A DNA stretch of 64,000 nt, taken from contig CAJQTY010000001.1 in NCBI GenBank assembly GCA_907163075.1, positions 2,046,001 through 2,110,000 on the forward strand, given 5' to 3'. The stretch comes from an uncultured Rhodocyclaceae bacterium. Its GTDB lineage: Bacteria; Pseudomonadota; Gammaproteobacteria; Burkholderiales; Rhodocyclaceae. The notes under the pieces are model-generated. The model had not been told where the DNA came from. It searched no databases and was given only the letters and a program-made list of their open reading frames with translations. Shown piece after piece: positions 10,351 to 19,061 of this stretch; the first letter of the stretch is position 1, and every line of letters starts with the position of its first letter. The position numbers and the translations under genes are program-made.

Positions 10351-12129
10351 TCAGCGGGCAGCAATGAGCATGAGGTGCTCGATGACCGGCCCGAGAGCCA
10401 GCGCCGGTACATAATTCAAAAGACCGACGAGCAGCACGACGCCGATCAGCAGGGTAACGAAGAGCGGTCCGTGCGTCGGCAAGGTGCCTTCGGTGACGGC
10501 CAGACGCTTCTTGGCGGCCAGCGACCCGGCAATAGCCAGCACCGGGATGATGACGCCAAAGCGCCCGAACCACATGGCGATGCCGAGCAGGATGTTGTAG
10601 AACGTAGTGTTGGCGGAGAGGCCGGCAAAGGCGCTGCCGTTGTTGTTGGCCGCCGAGGTGAAGGCATAGAGAATCTCCGAGAAGCCATGGGCGCCGGGGT
10701 TGGCGATGCCGGCGCGACCGTCACCAACCATCACGGCGATGGCCGTACCAACCAGGACCAGCAGTGGCGTTACCAGGATGGCGATCGAGGTCATCTTCAT
10801 CTCGTAGGTTTCGATCTTCTTGCCCAGATACTCCGGCGTGCGGCCGATCATCAGTCCGGAAATGAAGACCGCCATGATGGCGAAGACGAGCATGCCGTAG
10901 AGTCCGCTGCCGACACCACCGAACACGACTTCGCCAAGTTGCATCAAGACCAATGGCACCATGCCGCCGAGCGGAGTAAAGGAGTCGTGCAGGGCATTGA
11001 CCGCGCCGCAGGACGCCGCCGTGCTTATCGCGGCGAACAATCCGGATTCGGCGATGCCAAAACGGGTTTCCTTGCCTTCCATATTGCCGGAGACCGGATC
11101 GACGCCCAGTTGCGTCAGCAGCGGATTGGCCTGCTGTTCGAAATACATCGCTGCGGCCGCCATCACGACAAACATGATGGTCATGGCGGCGAGTACCGCC
11201 CAGCCCTGCCGTGTATCGCCGACCATGCGCCCGAAAGTGAAGCACAACGCGGCCGGGATCACGAAGATCGACAGCATCTGGATGAAGTTTGAAAGTGGCG
11301 TGGGGTTTTCATAGGGGTGTGCCGAGTTGGCGTTCATGAACCCGCCACCGTTGGTGCCGAGCATCTTGATGGCTTCCTGCGAGGCGACCGGGCCCATGGC
11401 CAGTGTCTGGGTCGTGCTTTCCGCCGGCTCGGTAAGGGCGGCGCCCTTGTCGTTCTTCATTGGCTGCCCAGCGGGATCGAGCCTGGGCGTGGCGTAATGC
11501 GTGACTTCCAGCGTCGTGACTTCCTTGTAGGCAGCGAAGTTCTGGATGACACCCTGGCTGGTCAGGAAGACGGCATAGACGATGGCGATGGGGAGCAGGA
11601 CAAAAAGCGTGACCCGCGTCAGATCAACCCAGGCGTTGCCGACGGTCGCGGCCGCATGGCGGGCAAAGCCGCGGATGAGGGCGATGACGACGACGATGCC
11701 GGTAGCAGCGGAAAGGAAATTCTGCACCGCCAGCGCCAGCATTTGCGTCAGGTAACTCATCGTCGATTCGCCGCCATACCCTTGCCAGTTCGTGTTGCTG
11801 ACGAAGCTGATCGCCGTGTTGAAGGCGGAGTCCGGGCTGACGTTGGCCATGGCCTGGGGATTGAGTGGCAGCCATGCTTGCAGGCGCTGCAGAGCGTACA
11901 CCGCCAGAACGCCGAGTACGTTGAAGAGCAGAATGGCGAAAGCGTATTTCAGCCAGCCCATCTCCTCGTCCTCGCGGATGCCGCAAAGGCGATAGAGAGT
12001 GCGTTCGATGCTTCCGCACGGCTTGAAGCGCCCTTCCATCACCTCGGCGATGTAGGTGCCCAATGGCTTGACCGTCAACAGCAACACGGCCATGAATAGC
12101 CCAAGCATAATCCAGGCATGTGAGCTCAT
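10351..12129 (-). CDS. kdpA: K+-transporting ATPase subunit A (KdpA, potassium channel subunit)
   Basis: Potassium-binding channel-like subunit of 592 residues, with about ten membrane segments and the four selectivity-filter regions of the superfamily of K+ transporters: [39 protein letters not shown] and [10 protein letters not shown]. Start is ATG 12129 ([10 protein letters not shown]) with GGAGG seven bases upstream, chosen because it overlaps the kdpF stop by four bases (ATGA). It forms the import path while KdpB hydrolyses ATP. Confidence 0.97.
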   Translation of the reverse strand: MSSHAWIMLGLFMAVLLLTVKPLGTYIAEVMEGRFKPCGSIERTLYRLCGIREDEEMGWLKYAFAILLFNVLGVLAVYALQRLQAWLPLNPQAMANVSPDSAFNTAISFVSNTNWQGYGGESTMSYLTQMLALAVQNFLSAATGIVVVIALIRGFARHAAATVGNAWVDLTRVTLFVLLPIAIVYAVFLTSQGVIQNFAAYKEVTTLEVTHYATPRLDPAGQPMKNDKGAALTEPAESTTQTLAMGPVASQEAIKMLGTNGGGFMNANSAHPYENPTPLSNFIQMLSIFVIPAALCFTFGRMVGDTRQGWAVLAAMTIMFVVMAAAAMYFEQQANPLLTQLGVDPVSGNMEGKETRFGIAESGLFAAISTAASCGAVNALHDSFTPLGGMVPLVLMQLGEVVFGGVGSGLYGMLVFAIMAVFISGLMIGRTPEYLGKKIETYEMKMTSIAILVTPLLVLVGTAIAVMVGDGRAGIANPGAHGFSEILYAFTSAANNNGSAFAGLSANTTFYNILLGIAMWFGRFGVIIPVLAIAGSLAAKKRLAVTEGTLPTHGPLFVTLLIGVVLLVGLLNYVPALALGPVIEHLMLIAAR

Positions 12130-12218
12130 GAAAAGTCCTCCGGATGGAGCAGCGCCGCGATCAGGTAGATCAGCAGGCCGGCCGCGACGATGCCGGTGAG
12201 AATGTAAAGCCAGGTCAT
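12126..12218 (-). CDS. kdpF: K+-transporting ATPase subunit F (KdpF)
   Basis: Thirty-residue single-pass protein ([16 protein letters not shown], then [13 protein letters not shown]). It stabilises the KdpFABC complex in lipids. The C-terminal LLHPEDF is characteristic of KdpF. ATG 12218 overlaps the stop of the preceding microprotein (ATGA), and its own stop overlaps the kdpA start in the same way, so three cistrons are translationally coupled. The longer reading frame upstream is the neighbour's shadow. Confidence 0.93.
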   Translation of the reverse strand: MTWLYILTGIVAAGLLIYLIAALLHPEDFS

Positions 12219-12307
12219 TTCGCACCTCGCAGCTTGGCGCAGCCGGCGGCGAAACCGATCAGCAGCGCGAAGAACAAGCCGATGGCGGCAAGATAGACGA
12301 GATCCAT
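12215..12307 (-). CDS. Hydrophobic microprotein preceding kdpF
   Basis: Thirty residues: [19 protein letters not shown], then [11 protein letters not shown]. It is one membrane helix with a positively charged tail after GC. Similar tiny proteins with a conserved glycine-cysteine before the tail occur ahead of kdpF in other proteobacteria, sometimes with a misleading 'potassium ABC transporter ATPase' label; that statement rests on memory. Start ATG 12307 follows GAGGGAAAG. The stop overlaps kdpF by four bases, so it heads the kdp operon. A structural or assembly role in KdpFABC is inferred, not shown. Confidence 0.78.
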   Translation of the reverse strand: MDLVYLAAIGLFFALLIGFAAGCAKLRGAK

Positions 12308-12439
12308 GGTTTCTTTCCCTCGTGGTGTTTCGACACACTCATGCTAGGAAAGCGGGCATCAAGACGGTGACAAGATAGGTATCTGCCGTATCAAGAATAC
12401 GTAAAGACGGCGATGAAATTCTTGAACCAAAAAATCTCG

Positions 12440-12490
12440 GTTGAAACCGCTTTCAACGCAGAGATCGCAGAGATCGCAGAGACGCAGAGG
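12440..12490. repeat. Dispersed repeat: hairpin plus four CGCAGAG units
   Basis: A small hairpin GTTGAAA-CCGC-TTTCAAC (12440-12457) runs into four near-tandem units of CGCAGAG(A)(T) at 12457-12490, spaced 9, 9 and 8 bases apart. It lies between the kdp promoter region and the 3' end of panE. Its head (GAAACCGCTTTCAACGCAGA) matches the element after ccmB at about 42928-42945, so both belong to one dispersed family. No coding sense was found. Confidence 0.62.
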
Positions 12491-12510
12491 GTGCGGAGGA
12501 AAACCCGGTC

Positions 12511-13431
12511 TTACGCCTGGCGCCGGATCGAGTAGGCCTGCAGGTGCGAGTAGGCGATCCCAAGCAGTGGCGCGGCAAGGCCGTTGGCCTGCGCGCGCGC
12601 CGCCATGTCGCCCAGGATGTGATCCGCTTCGGTCGGCCCGCCGCGCTCGACGTCGCGCAGCATCGAAGCCATCAGGCTCGATCCGGGTTCGGTCAGCGGC
12701 TTGCGGCTGGCCGCCAGTTGCGCCTCGGCCACGGCATGACCGCACGCCGCGGCGATCGTCGCGCATTCCGCCAGCAGGCCCGTGATGAAGGCTTCGCCGG
12801 CCACCGTGCGCAGGATGTCGCCGATGCTGGCGCGCATGACACAGGTCGCACCCGCCAGCGTGGACAGGAAGACGATCTTGTCCCACATGGCCTGCTCGAT
12901 GTTTTCGGACAATTCAAATTCGACACCCGACGCCGCCAGGAGTTGCGCCAGCGGCTGCAGCCACGGCGTGGGCCGCGGCGTGCGTGAGCCAATGCAGATC
13001 CGGTGCACCCGGTTGAGGTGCCTGATTTCACCGTTCTGCGCCAGCGTCACCGAAATGAAGGCGACGCCGCCGAGTACCCGCTCCGCGCCGAAGCGGGCGA
13101 CCAGGGGGTCGATGTGCGCAACGCCATTCAACAGAGGCAGAATCACGCTTTGCCCGCCGACGGCCGGTGCGATGGCGTCCATCGCCGACGCCAGATCGTA
13201 GGCCTTGCACGACAGGATGACGACGTCGAAGTTTTCGTCCAGCTCGCCGCTGGTCAGCACCCTGGGTACGATCTGCGTATCGCCCTGCGGGCTGACCACC
13301 TTCAGCCCGCTTTCCCGCAACTGTGCCGCCCGCGCCGGGCGCGCGAGAAAAGTCACGTCGCCGCCCGCAGCGTGGATTCTGGCGCCGAAATAACCGCCGA
13401 TGCCGCCCGCACCCAAAACAAGAATTCGCAT
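12511..13431 (-). CDS. panE: 2-dehydropantoate 2-reductase (ketopantoate reductase)
   Basis: NADPH-dependent reductase of ketopantoate to pantoate in pantothenate/CoA synthesis; 306 residues. The N-terminal Rossmann fold opens with MRILVLGAGGIGGYFG. SCKAYD near residue 72 supplies the catalytic lysine, and NGVAHID and the C-terminal dehydrogenase domain follow (FLSTLAGATC, then SSLMASMLRDVERGGPTEADHILG). Start is ATG 13431 with GGGAGG seven bases upstream. The family also contains reductases of other 2-oxoacids, so substrate is inferred from similarity. It is convergent with nothing and divergent from the methyltransferase gene. Confidence 0.9.
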   Translation of the reverse strand: MRILVLGAGGIGGYFGARIHAAGGDVTFLARPARAAQLRESGLKVVSPQGDTQIVPRVLTSGELDENFDVVILSCKAYDLASAMDAIAPAVGGQSVILPLLNGVAHIDPLVARFGAERVLGGVAFISVTLAQNGEIRHLNRVHRICIGSRTPRPTPWLQPLAQLLAASGVEFELSENIEQAMWDKIVFLSTLAGATCVMRASIGDILRTVAGEAFITGLLAECATIAAACGHAVAEAQLAASRKPLTEPGSSLMASMLRDVERGGPTEADHILGDMAARAQANGLAAPLLGIAYSHLQAYSIRRQA

Positions 13432-13570
13432 CGCCGACCTCCCGTGAGCCGAAAAAACTGACGGCATACTGTACTCCCTTTGCCCCGACTCCGATTTTTC
13501 GTGAGCGGCGGCCTCGCCTTTCAAGCGTATACTCAAATCCCTCGTGACTTCAGCTCGCTCGCCCTTCGAC

Positions 13571-14845
13571 ATGTCTCCAACAATTTCAGCGGCTGCCATC
13601 GCCGAATACGAGCTGGTGGCGCTTGGCCAGATATTCACGCCGCCGGCCATCGTCGATTGCATGCGCACGCTGGTGCGCAACAGCGGACGCGTCCTCGAGC
13701 CGGCGTGCGGCGACGGCGCCTTTCTCCGCCATTTTCCTGGCGCGCTGGGGATCGAGATCGACCCGCGCCATGCGCCGCCGGGCGCGGAGGTGATGAACTT
13801 CTTCGAACTGGCCGACGACGAGCTGTTTTCCACGATCATCGGCAATCCACCCTACGTGCGCTACCAGGACATCTCTCCCGGAACCCGGCGGCTGGCGGGC
13901 GCCAGCGTGCTCGACAAGCGCGCCAACCTGTACCTGTTCTTCATCGAGAAGTGCCTGCGCCTCCTGGAACCTGGTGGTGAACTGATTTTCATCACGCCGC
14001 GCGACCTGATCAAGTCCACCTCGGCCGTTCCGCTCAACCAACAGCTGTTTGCCGCCGGGACAATTACCGACTTCATCGATCTGGGCGATCTGCACCTGTT
14101 TGGCAACGCCACGCCCAACTGCGCGATCTGGCGTTTCGAGCGCGGAAACACATCGCGGCACACGCGTTACGCCAGCCTCGGTTCTTCCGACAGGGCGACC
14201 GGGCTACAGAACCTGCAGTGGGAAGATCGCCGTTTCGTCGAAAGCGGCGGCCACCTGCTGTTCACCCGGCACGACTATCCGCTGTGCCTGGCCGACATTG
14301 CCTTCGTCAAGGTCGGCGCGGTGTCGGGCGCCGACGATCTCTATAGCAGCGACAAGTTCGGCAATCGCGACTTCGTCTGTTCTTCGACGGTGTCCGACGG
14401 CAAGACGCGGCGCATGATCTGGTGCGAGCCCGGCGAGCCGACGCCGGCAGCGCTGCTGGCGCACAAGGAGCGCTTGATCGCCCGCCGCATCCGCCACTTC
14501 GACGAGTTCAACTGGTGGCAGTGGGGTCGCGGTTATTTCCAGTCGGAACTGCCGCGCGTTTACGTGAACAACAAGACGCGCCGCGCGCAACCTTTCTTCA
14601 CGCACGACTGTCTGAACTACGACGGTTCGGTTCTCGCCATCTTCCCGCATGATTCGACGGTCGATGTGAAGGCGTTGGCGGAGGCGCTCAATGGCGTCGA
14701 CTGGTCGGACCTCGGCTTTATCTGCGACGGCCGCTTCCTGTTCACCCAGCGCAGCCTGGAGCAGACGCCCTTGCCCAAGTCCTTCCGCATATTCCGGCCG
14801 GAGGCCGGCATAACATGGTGGGACAAGCTCAAGAAACTGTTTTGA
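13571..14845 (+). CDS. Orphan class I N6-adenine-type DNA methyltransferase (Eco57I/TaqI-like)
   Basis: SAM-dependent methyltransferase of 424 residues. SAM-binding motif I is LEPACGDGAFL (about 42-52), and the catalytic motif IV is NPPYV (92-96), the (N/D)PPY signature of amino-methyltransferases that modify adenine N6. A helix-rich segment NLYLFFIEKCLRLLEPGGEL follows. The C-terminal half may be a target-recognition region but has no motif I recognise. No restriction endonuclase gene is adjacent, so it is an orphan or a methylase with an untested target. ATG 13571 is preferred over GTG 13544; neither has a clear ribosome-binding site, while TATACT at 13528-13533 hints at a promoter just upstream. 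Confidence 0.75.
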   Translation: MSPTISAAAIAEYELVALGQIFTPPAIVDCMRTLVRNSGRVLEPACGDGAFLRHFPGALGIEIDPRHAPPGAEVMNFFELADDELFSTIIGNPPYVRYQDISPGTRRLAGASVLDKRANLYLFFIEKCLRLLEPGGELIFITPRDLIKSTSAVPLNQQLFAAGTITDFIDLGDLHLFGNATPNCAIWRFERGNTSRHTRYASLGSSDRATGLQNLQWEDRRFVESGGHLLFTRHDYPLCLADIAFVKVGAVSGADDLYSSDKFGNRDFVCSSTVSDGKTRRMIWCEPGEPTPAALLAHKERLIARRIRHFDEFNWWQWGRGYFQSELPRVYVNNKTRRAQPFFTHDCLNYDGSVLAIFPHDSTVDVKALAEALNGVDWSDLGFICDGRFLFTQRSLEQTPLPKSFRIFRPEAGITWWDKLKKLF

Positions 14846-14886
14846 CACTGATCAATCCGGCTTTCCGGCCGGAGCGGAGATAAGCC

Positions 14887-16197
14887 ATGGTTCCACATCT
14901 GACGACGGCCCTGACCGGCCCCCTCCTGGCGCTCGAAGCGAAATTCCTCGACGCCACACCGGACATCGAACGCTGGCTGCGCGGCCAGTGGCAGGAGTAC
15001 ACGCCGCCGTTCTACGGCTCGGTGGACCTGCGCAACTCCGGCTTCAAGCTGGCGCCGGTGGACATGAACCTCTTCCCCGGCGGCTTCAACAACCTGAACG
15101 CGGCCTTTCTGCCGCTCTGCGTGCAGGCGGCGATGACGGCCATCGAGAAGATCTGCCCGAGCGCCAAGAGTCTGCTGCTGATTCCCGAAAACCATACGCG
15201 CAACCTCTTCTACCTGCAGAATGTGGCGCAGTTGGTCGCCATCCTGCGCCTTACCGGTCTCGATGTCCGTCTCGGCACGCTGTTGCCGGAGATCGACAAG
15301 CCGACGTCGGTCGACCTGCCGAACGGCACCTCGCTGCTCCTCGAACCGCTGGTCAGAAGCCGCTACCGCCTGGGCCTGGAAGGTTTCGATCCGTGCGCGA
15401 TCCTGCTCAACAACGACCTCTCGGCCGGCATTCCGGAGATTCTGCAGAATCTCAACGAGCAGTTCGTTCTACCGCCGCTGCACGCCGGCTGGGCGGTGCG
15501 CCGCAAGTCCAACCATTTTGCCGCCTACGACGACGTGGCCAATGATTTCGCCCGGCTGGTCGGTATCGACCCATGGCAGATCAATCCCTATTTCTCGGTG
15601 TGCAGCAGCGTGAATTTTCACGAACGACAGGGCGAGGACTGCCTGGCGTCCAATGTCGACGGCGTACTCGGCATGATCCGCGAAAAGTACAAGGAGTACG
15701 GTATCGACGAGACGCCCTACGTGGTGGTCAAGGCCGACGCCGGCACCTACGGCATGGGCGTCATGACGGTCAAGGATGCGTCCGAGATTACCGGCCTCAA
15801 CCGCAAGCAGCGCAACAAGATGTCGGTCATCAAGGAAGGCATGAACGTCACCCAGGTCATCATCCAGGAGGGCGTGCACACGCACGAGCGTGTCACCGAC
15901 GGCGTTGCCGAGCCGGTGGTGTACATGATCGACCGTTTTGTCGTCGGCGGTTTCTACCGCGTGCATAGCGGCCGCGGCATCGACGAGAACCTCAATGCGC
16001 CGGGCATGCACTTCGAGCCGCTGGCCTTCGAAACCAGTTGCTCGCTGCCCGACCACTGCCAGACGCCCGACGCCCCGCCAAACCGCTTTTATGCCTACGG
16101 CGTCGTCGCCCGCCTGGCGCAGCTCGCCGCCTCTCTGGAACTGGAACGCACGGCGCCGGCGGAAGAAGCCCGGGAACTGATCGCCGCAACCGTCTAA
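14887..16197 (+). CDS. gshA: Glutamate-cysteine ligase, proteobacterial type
   Basis: First enzyme of glutathione synthesis, joining glutamate and cysteine with ATP; 436 residues. It belongs to the proteobacterial GshA type first noted in Acidithiobacillus, unrelated in sequence to E. coli GshA. Recognisable stretches are SVDLRNSGFKLAPVDMNLFP, GGFNNLN near the N-terminus, VVVKADAGTYGMGVM and YMIDRFVVGGFYRVH near the C-terminus. Start ATG 14887 follows GGAG. gshB lies 104 bases downstream, giving a complete two-step pathway. Confidence 0.92.
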   Translation: MVPHLTTALTGPLLALEAKFLDATPDIERWLRGQWQEYTPPFYGSVDLRNSGFKLAPVDMNLFPGGFNNLNAAFLPLCVQAAMTAIEKICPSAKSLLLIPENHTRNLFYLQNVAQLVAILRLTGLDVRLGTLLPEIDKPTSVDLPNGTSLLLEPLVRSRYRLGLEGFDPCAILLNNDLSAGIPEILQNLNEQFVLPPLHAGWAVRRKSNHFAAYDDVANDFARLVGIDPWQINPYFSVCSSVNFHERQGEDCLASNVDGVLGMIREKYKEYGIDETPYVVVKADAGTYGMGVMTVKDASEITGLNRKQRNKMSVIKEGMNVTQVIIQEGVHTHERVTDGVAEPVVYMIDRFVVGGFYRVHSGRGIDENLNAPGMHFEPLAFETSCSLPDHCQTPDAPPNRFYAYGVVARLAQLAASLELERTAPAEEARELIAATV

Positions 16198-16236
16198 CCG
16201 GGCGTCATGTTGACGGACGACGACGAAAAATTTCAC

Positions 16237-16258
16237 CATTCCGGTGCCGGCCGGAATG
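16237..16258 (+). other. Intercistronic hairpin between gshA and gshB
   Basis: CATTCCGG (16237-16244) pairs perfectly with CCGGAATG (16251-16258) around a 6-base loop. It lies about 40 bases after the gshA stop. No T-run follows, so termination is not implied; attenuation or mRNA protection is possible. Confidence 0.4.
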
Positions 16259-16301
16259 ACCCGTTTGGCGTTTCGGCCACCACCTCCCTGGAGTCCATTT
16301 C

Positions 16302-17267
16302 ATGCGCTTTGCTTTCATTCTCGATCCGCTCGATTCGCTGAAGGCCTACAAGGATTCAAGCATCGCCATGATGCGCGCCGCGCAGGCGGCCGGCCACGCC
16401 GTGTGGGCGATCCAGCAGCCGGCAATCCACTGGTCGGCGCTGCATGGCGTGTGCGCCGAGGCGGTACATCTGGAGATGCTGGCCGATGATGCCGAATGGT
16501 TTGTCGAAATCGACCGTCATGTGGTGCCGCTGCGCGACTTCGCCGCCGTGATCATGCGCAAGGACCCGCCCTTCGACATGGAATACGTGACCAGCACCTG
16601 GCTGTTGCAGCGCGCCGAGGCCGAAGGGGCGCACGTCTTCAACCGTCCGCAGGCGCTGCGCGACCACTCCGAGAAGCTGGCGATCGCCGAATTCGCCCGC
16701 TTTGCCGCGCCGACGCTGGTGGCGCGCGACGCGGCGCTGATCCACGCCTTTGTCGACAGGCACCGCGACGTTATCCTGAAACCGCTTGACGGCATGGGCG
16801 GCAGCCAGATTTTCCGCGTCCGCCACGACGATCCGAACCGCAACGTGATCGTCGAAACGCTGACTCACGAAGTCATGCACCAGGGCACGCGAACGATCAT
16901 GGCGCAGCGCTACATCCCGGAGATCGTTGACGGCGACAAGCGCATCCTGATCGTCGGCGGTGAAGTGGTCCCGTATTGCCTGGCACGCATCCCGCTGGCC
17001 GGCGAGACGCGCGGCAACCTGGCGGCGGGCGGCACCGGCGTGACGCGCGAGCTGAGCGTCCGCGACCGCGAAATCGCCGGAGCGCTGGCGCCGGTGCTGG
17101 CCGCGCGCGGACTGCTGCTGGTCGGCATCGACGTCATCGGTGACTGGCTGACCGAGATCAACGTCACCAGCCCGACCTGCATGGTCGAAATCTGCGAACA
17201 GACCGGTTTTGACGCGGCAGCCATGTTCGTCGCCGCGCTGGAGCGGGAATGCGCCGTGCCCGCCTGA
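16302..17267 (+). CDS. gshB: Glutathione synthetase
   Basis: ATP-grasp ligase of 321 residues that adds glycine to gamma-glutamylcysteine. The N-terminal domain starts MRFAFILDPLDSLKAYKDSS, and the substrate-region MRKDPPFDMEYVTSTWLL is typical. The ATP-grasp core has ILKPLDGMGGSQIF and a C-terminal GIDVIGDWLTEINVTSPT. All match E. coli-type GshB. A GGAG lies about ten bases before ATG 16302. Its last 19 bases overlap the start of apbE. Confidence 0.97.
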   Translation: MRFAFILDPLDSLKAYKDSSIAMMRAAQAAGHAVWAIQQPAIHWSALHGVCAEAVHLEMLADDAEWFVEIDRHVVPLRDFAAVIMRKDPPFDMEYVTSTWLLQRAEAEGAHVFNRPQALRDHSEKLAIAEFARFAAPTLVARDAALIHAFVDRHRDVILKPLDGMGGSQIFRVRHDDPNRNVIVETLTHEVMHQGTRTIMAQRYIPEIVDGDKRILIVGGEVVPYCLARIPLAGETRGNLAAGGTGVTRELSVRDREIAGALAPVLAARGLLLVGIDVIGDWLTEINVTSPTCMVEICEQTGFDAAAMFVAALERECAVPA

Positions 17268-18295
17268 TTTTCCGTACCTTTCTCGCGACCTTCGTTTTTT
17301 TTCTCGCGGCCTGCGGCAAGGCGCCGCTCGAGCAACAGGAATCCTTCGTTTTCGGCACCCGCGTCGAGATCCTGATTGCCGGACTCGACGCAGCGCGGGC
17401 GCGTCCGGCCGCCGCGGCGGTACTGCGCGAATTCGACCGGCTGCATCGCACCTACCACCCCTGGCAAGCTTCCGAACTGAGCGAACTCAACACCGCGCTG
17501 GCCGCCGGAAAGCCGCACCAGGTCACGCCGGAAATGGCGTCGCTGATCGCCGATGCGCAACGCCTGTCAGCGGCGGGTGAGGCGCTTTTCGACCCGGGCA
17601 TAGGCCATCTGATCCGCCTGTGGGGGTTTCAGTCCGACGAATTCAAGGCCGTCCTGCCCGATCCGGCGGCGCTTGCCGCGTGGCGCGCGGCCCGGCCCGG
17701 CATCGCCGATCTGCGCCTCGACGGCGCGCGGGTGAGCAGCCGCAACGCTCTGGTGGCGCTCGATTTCGGCGGCTACCTCAAGGGCGTTGCGCTGGACCGG
17801 GCGGCGTCCATCCTGCGCGAGCGTGGCGTCGATAACGCGCTGATCAACATCGGCGGCAACGTCATGGCGCTCGGCCGCAAGAATGGCGAGCGCTGGCGCG
17901 TCGGCATCCAGCATCCGCGGCAGCCGGGGCCGCTGGCCACGGTCGAACTCGACGACGGCGAGGCGATCGGCACCTCCGGCGATTACCAGCGCTATTTCGA
18001 GCTCGATGGCCAACGCTACTGCCACCTGCTCGACCCGCGCAGCGGCCAGCCGGTCATGCACACGCAGGGGCTGACGGTGCTCATCACGCCGCGCCAGGCC
18101 GCCGGAACGCTCTCGGATGCGGCATCGAAACCGCTCTTCATCGGCGGCGCGGACTGGCCGGCAATGGCCCGGCGGATGGGCATCAGCCAGGTGCTGCGCA
18201 TCGACGCCGAAGGACGCGTCCAGGTTAGCGCCGCACTGCAACGTCGCCTTGAATTCGTGGGCGGCCAGCCCAAAGCGCTCGAAATTATCCCGTAA
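17249..18295 (+). CDS. apbE: FAD:protein FMN transferase (ApbE lipoprotein)
   Basis: Periplasmic flavinyl transferase of 348 residues that attaches FMN to threonine in target proteins such as NqrB/NqrC or RnfG/D. A lipoprotein signal ends LAAC at Cys22. Family motifs: FDPGIGHLIRLWGF, ALDFGGYLKGVALD, NALINIGGNVMALG, AIGTSGDYQRYFE and YCHLLDPRSGQP. The start overlaps gshB by 19 bases, so it belongs to that operon. No Nqr, Rnf or other target gene lies within the window. Confidence 0.93.
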   Translation: MRRARLIFRTFLATFVFFLAACGKAPLEQQESFVFGTRVEILIAGLDAARARPAAAAVLREFDRLHRTYHPWQASELSELNTALAAGKPHQVTPEMASLIADAQRLSAAGEALFDPGIGHLIRLWGFQSDEFKAVLPDPAALAAWRAARPGIADLRLDGARVSSRNALVALDFGGYLKGVALDRAASILRERGVDNALINIGGNVMALGRKNGERWRVGIQHPRQPGPLATVELDDGEAIGTSGDYQRYFELDGQRYCHLLDPRSGQPVMHTQGLTVLITPRQAAGTLSDAASKPLFIGGADWPAMARRMGISQVLRIDAEGRVQVSAALQRRLEFVGGQPKALEIIP

Positions 18296-18364
18296 GCCTT
18301 TTCCGGGCCTTCCGAAAAGCGCGGAATCCCTTAGAATGCTGCTTGAACACCACGGGAACACCCA

Positions 18365-18754
18365 ATGATCGGTATCCTCCTGATAACGCATGGCACGTTT
18401 GGCGAGAGCCTGATTCAGAATGTCTGCCATGTTCTCAACAAACGGCCGCAATTGATCGGCCAGTTCGGTGTTGCGGCGCAGGACGATCCGCTGGATATCC
18501 TGCCCATGGCCAGGCTGCTGCTGAAGGAGGTCGACGACGGTGAGGGGGTGCTGATCATGACCGATATCCTGGGCGCCACGCCGGCCAACCTGGTACTGAA
18601 GCTGCTGATACCGGGTCGTGTCGAGGGCATCGCCGGGGTCAACATGCCGATGCTGCTGCGCGCACTGACCTATCGCAAGAACGGAATGGAAACGCTATTG
18701 CAAAAAGCCATCAGTGGCGGCCACGACGGCGTCGTCAACATGCACCGACACTGA
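18365..18754 (+). CDS. PTS fructose/mannose-type EIIA domain protein
   Basis: Single EIIA domain of the mannose (PTS-Man) family, 129 residues. The phospho-acceptor is His9 in LITHGTFGE, and VLIMTDILGATPAN is a family signature. With HPr and enzyme I directly downstream, and no EIIB, EIIC or EIID permease visible, the set looks like a regulatory phosphorelay and not a sugar importer. Such three-gene sets are known in betaproteobacteria. A GGGA lies ten bases upstream of ATG 18365. Confidence 0.92.
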   Translation: MIGILLITHGTFGESLIQNVCHVLNKRPQLIGQFGVAAQDDPLDILPMARLLLKEVDDGEGVLIMTDILGATPANLVLKLLIPGRVEGIAGVNMPMLLRALTYRKNGMETLLQKAISGGHDGVVNMHRH

Positions 18755-18784
18755 CCGTTTTAGATTTATCAACAGGAAATCCCA

Positions 18785-19054
18785 ATGCTACGCGCTGAAA
18801 TCGAAATTTCGAACAAACTGGGCCTGCATGCTCGTGCTTCGGCCAAGCTGACGCAACTGGCCGGCAGTTTCAATTCCGAGGTGTGGATGGAGAAGGGAAC
18901 GCGCCGGATCAACGCCAAGAGCATCATGGGCGTGATGATGCTGGCGGCGGGCAAGGGCTCGACGGTGGTCGTCGAAACCGCCGGCAACGATGAGCAGCCG
19001 GCGCTCGAATCCCTGCTCAAACTGATCTCCGACAAATTCGGCGAAGGCGAATAG
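18785..19054 (+). CDS. ptsH: Phosphocarrier protein HPr
   Basis: Eighty-nine residues. The active His15 is in GLHARASAKL, and Ser46 is in AKSIMGVMMLAA, the site that an HPr kinase (HprK) phosphorylates in organisms that have one. HPr takes phosphate from enzyme I and gives it to EIIA. AGGAAA precedes ATG 18785. It lies 30 bases after the EIIA gene and 7 bases before ptsI. Confidence 0.97.
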   Translation: MLRAEIEISNKLGLHARASAKLTQLAGSFNSEVWMEKGTRRINAKSIMGVMMLAAGKGSTVVVETAGNDEQPALESLLKLISDKFGEGE

Positions 19055-19061
19055 GCAAGCC

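Noticed and set aside
8474-10414. 646-codon open frame antisense to kdpB
   Set aside because: Histidine/arginine-rich shadow of a well-conserved P-type ATPase; no motif or ribosome-binding site.
12308-12430. Possible KdpE-binding box upstream of kdp
   Set aside because: AT-rich bits such as TTTACG exist, but nothing matches the known TTTATA/TTTACA box well enough to claim.
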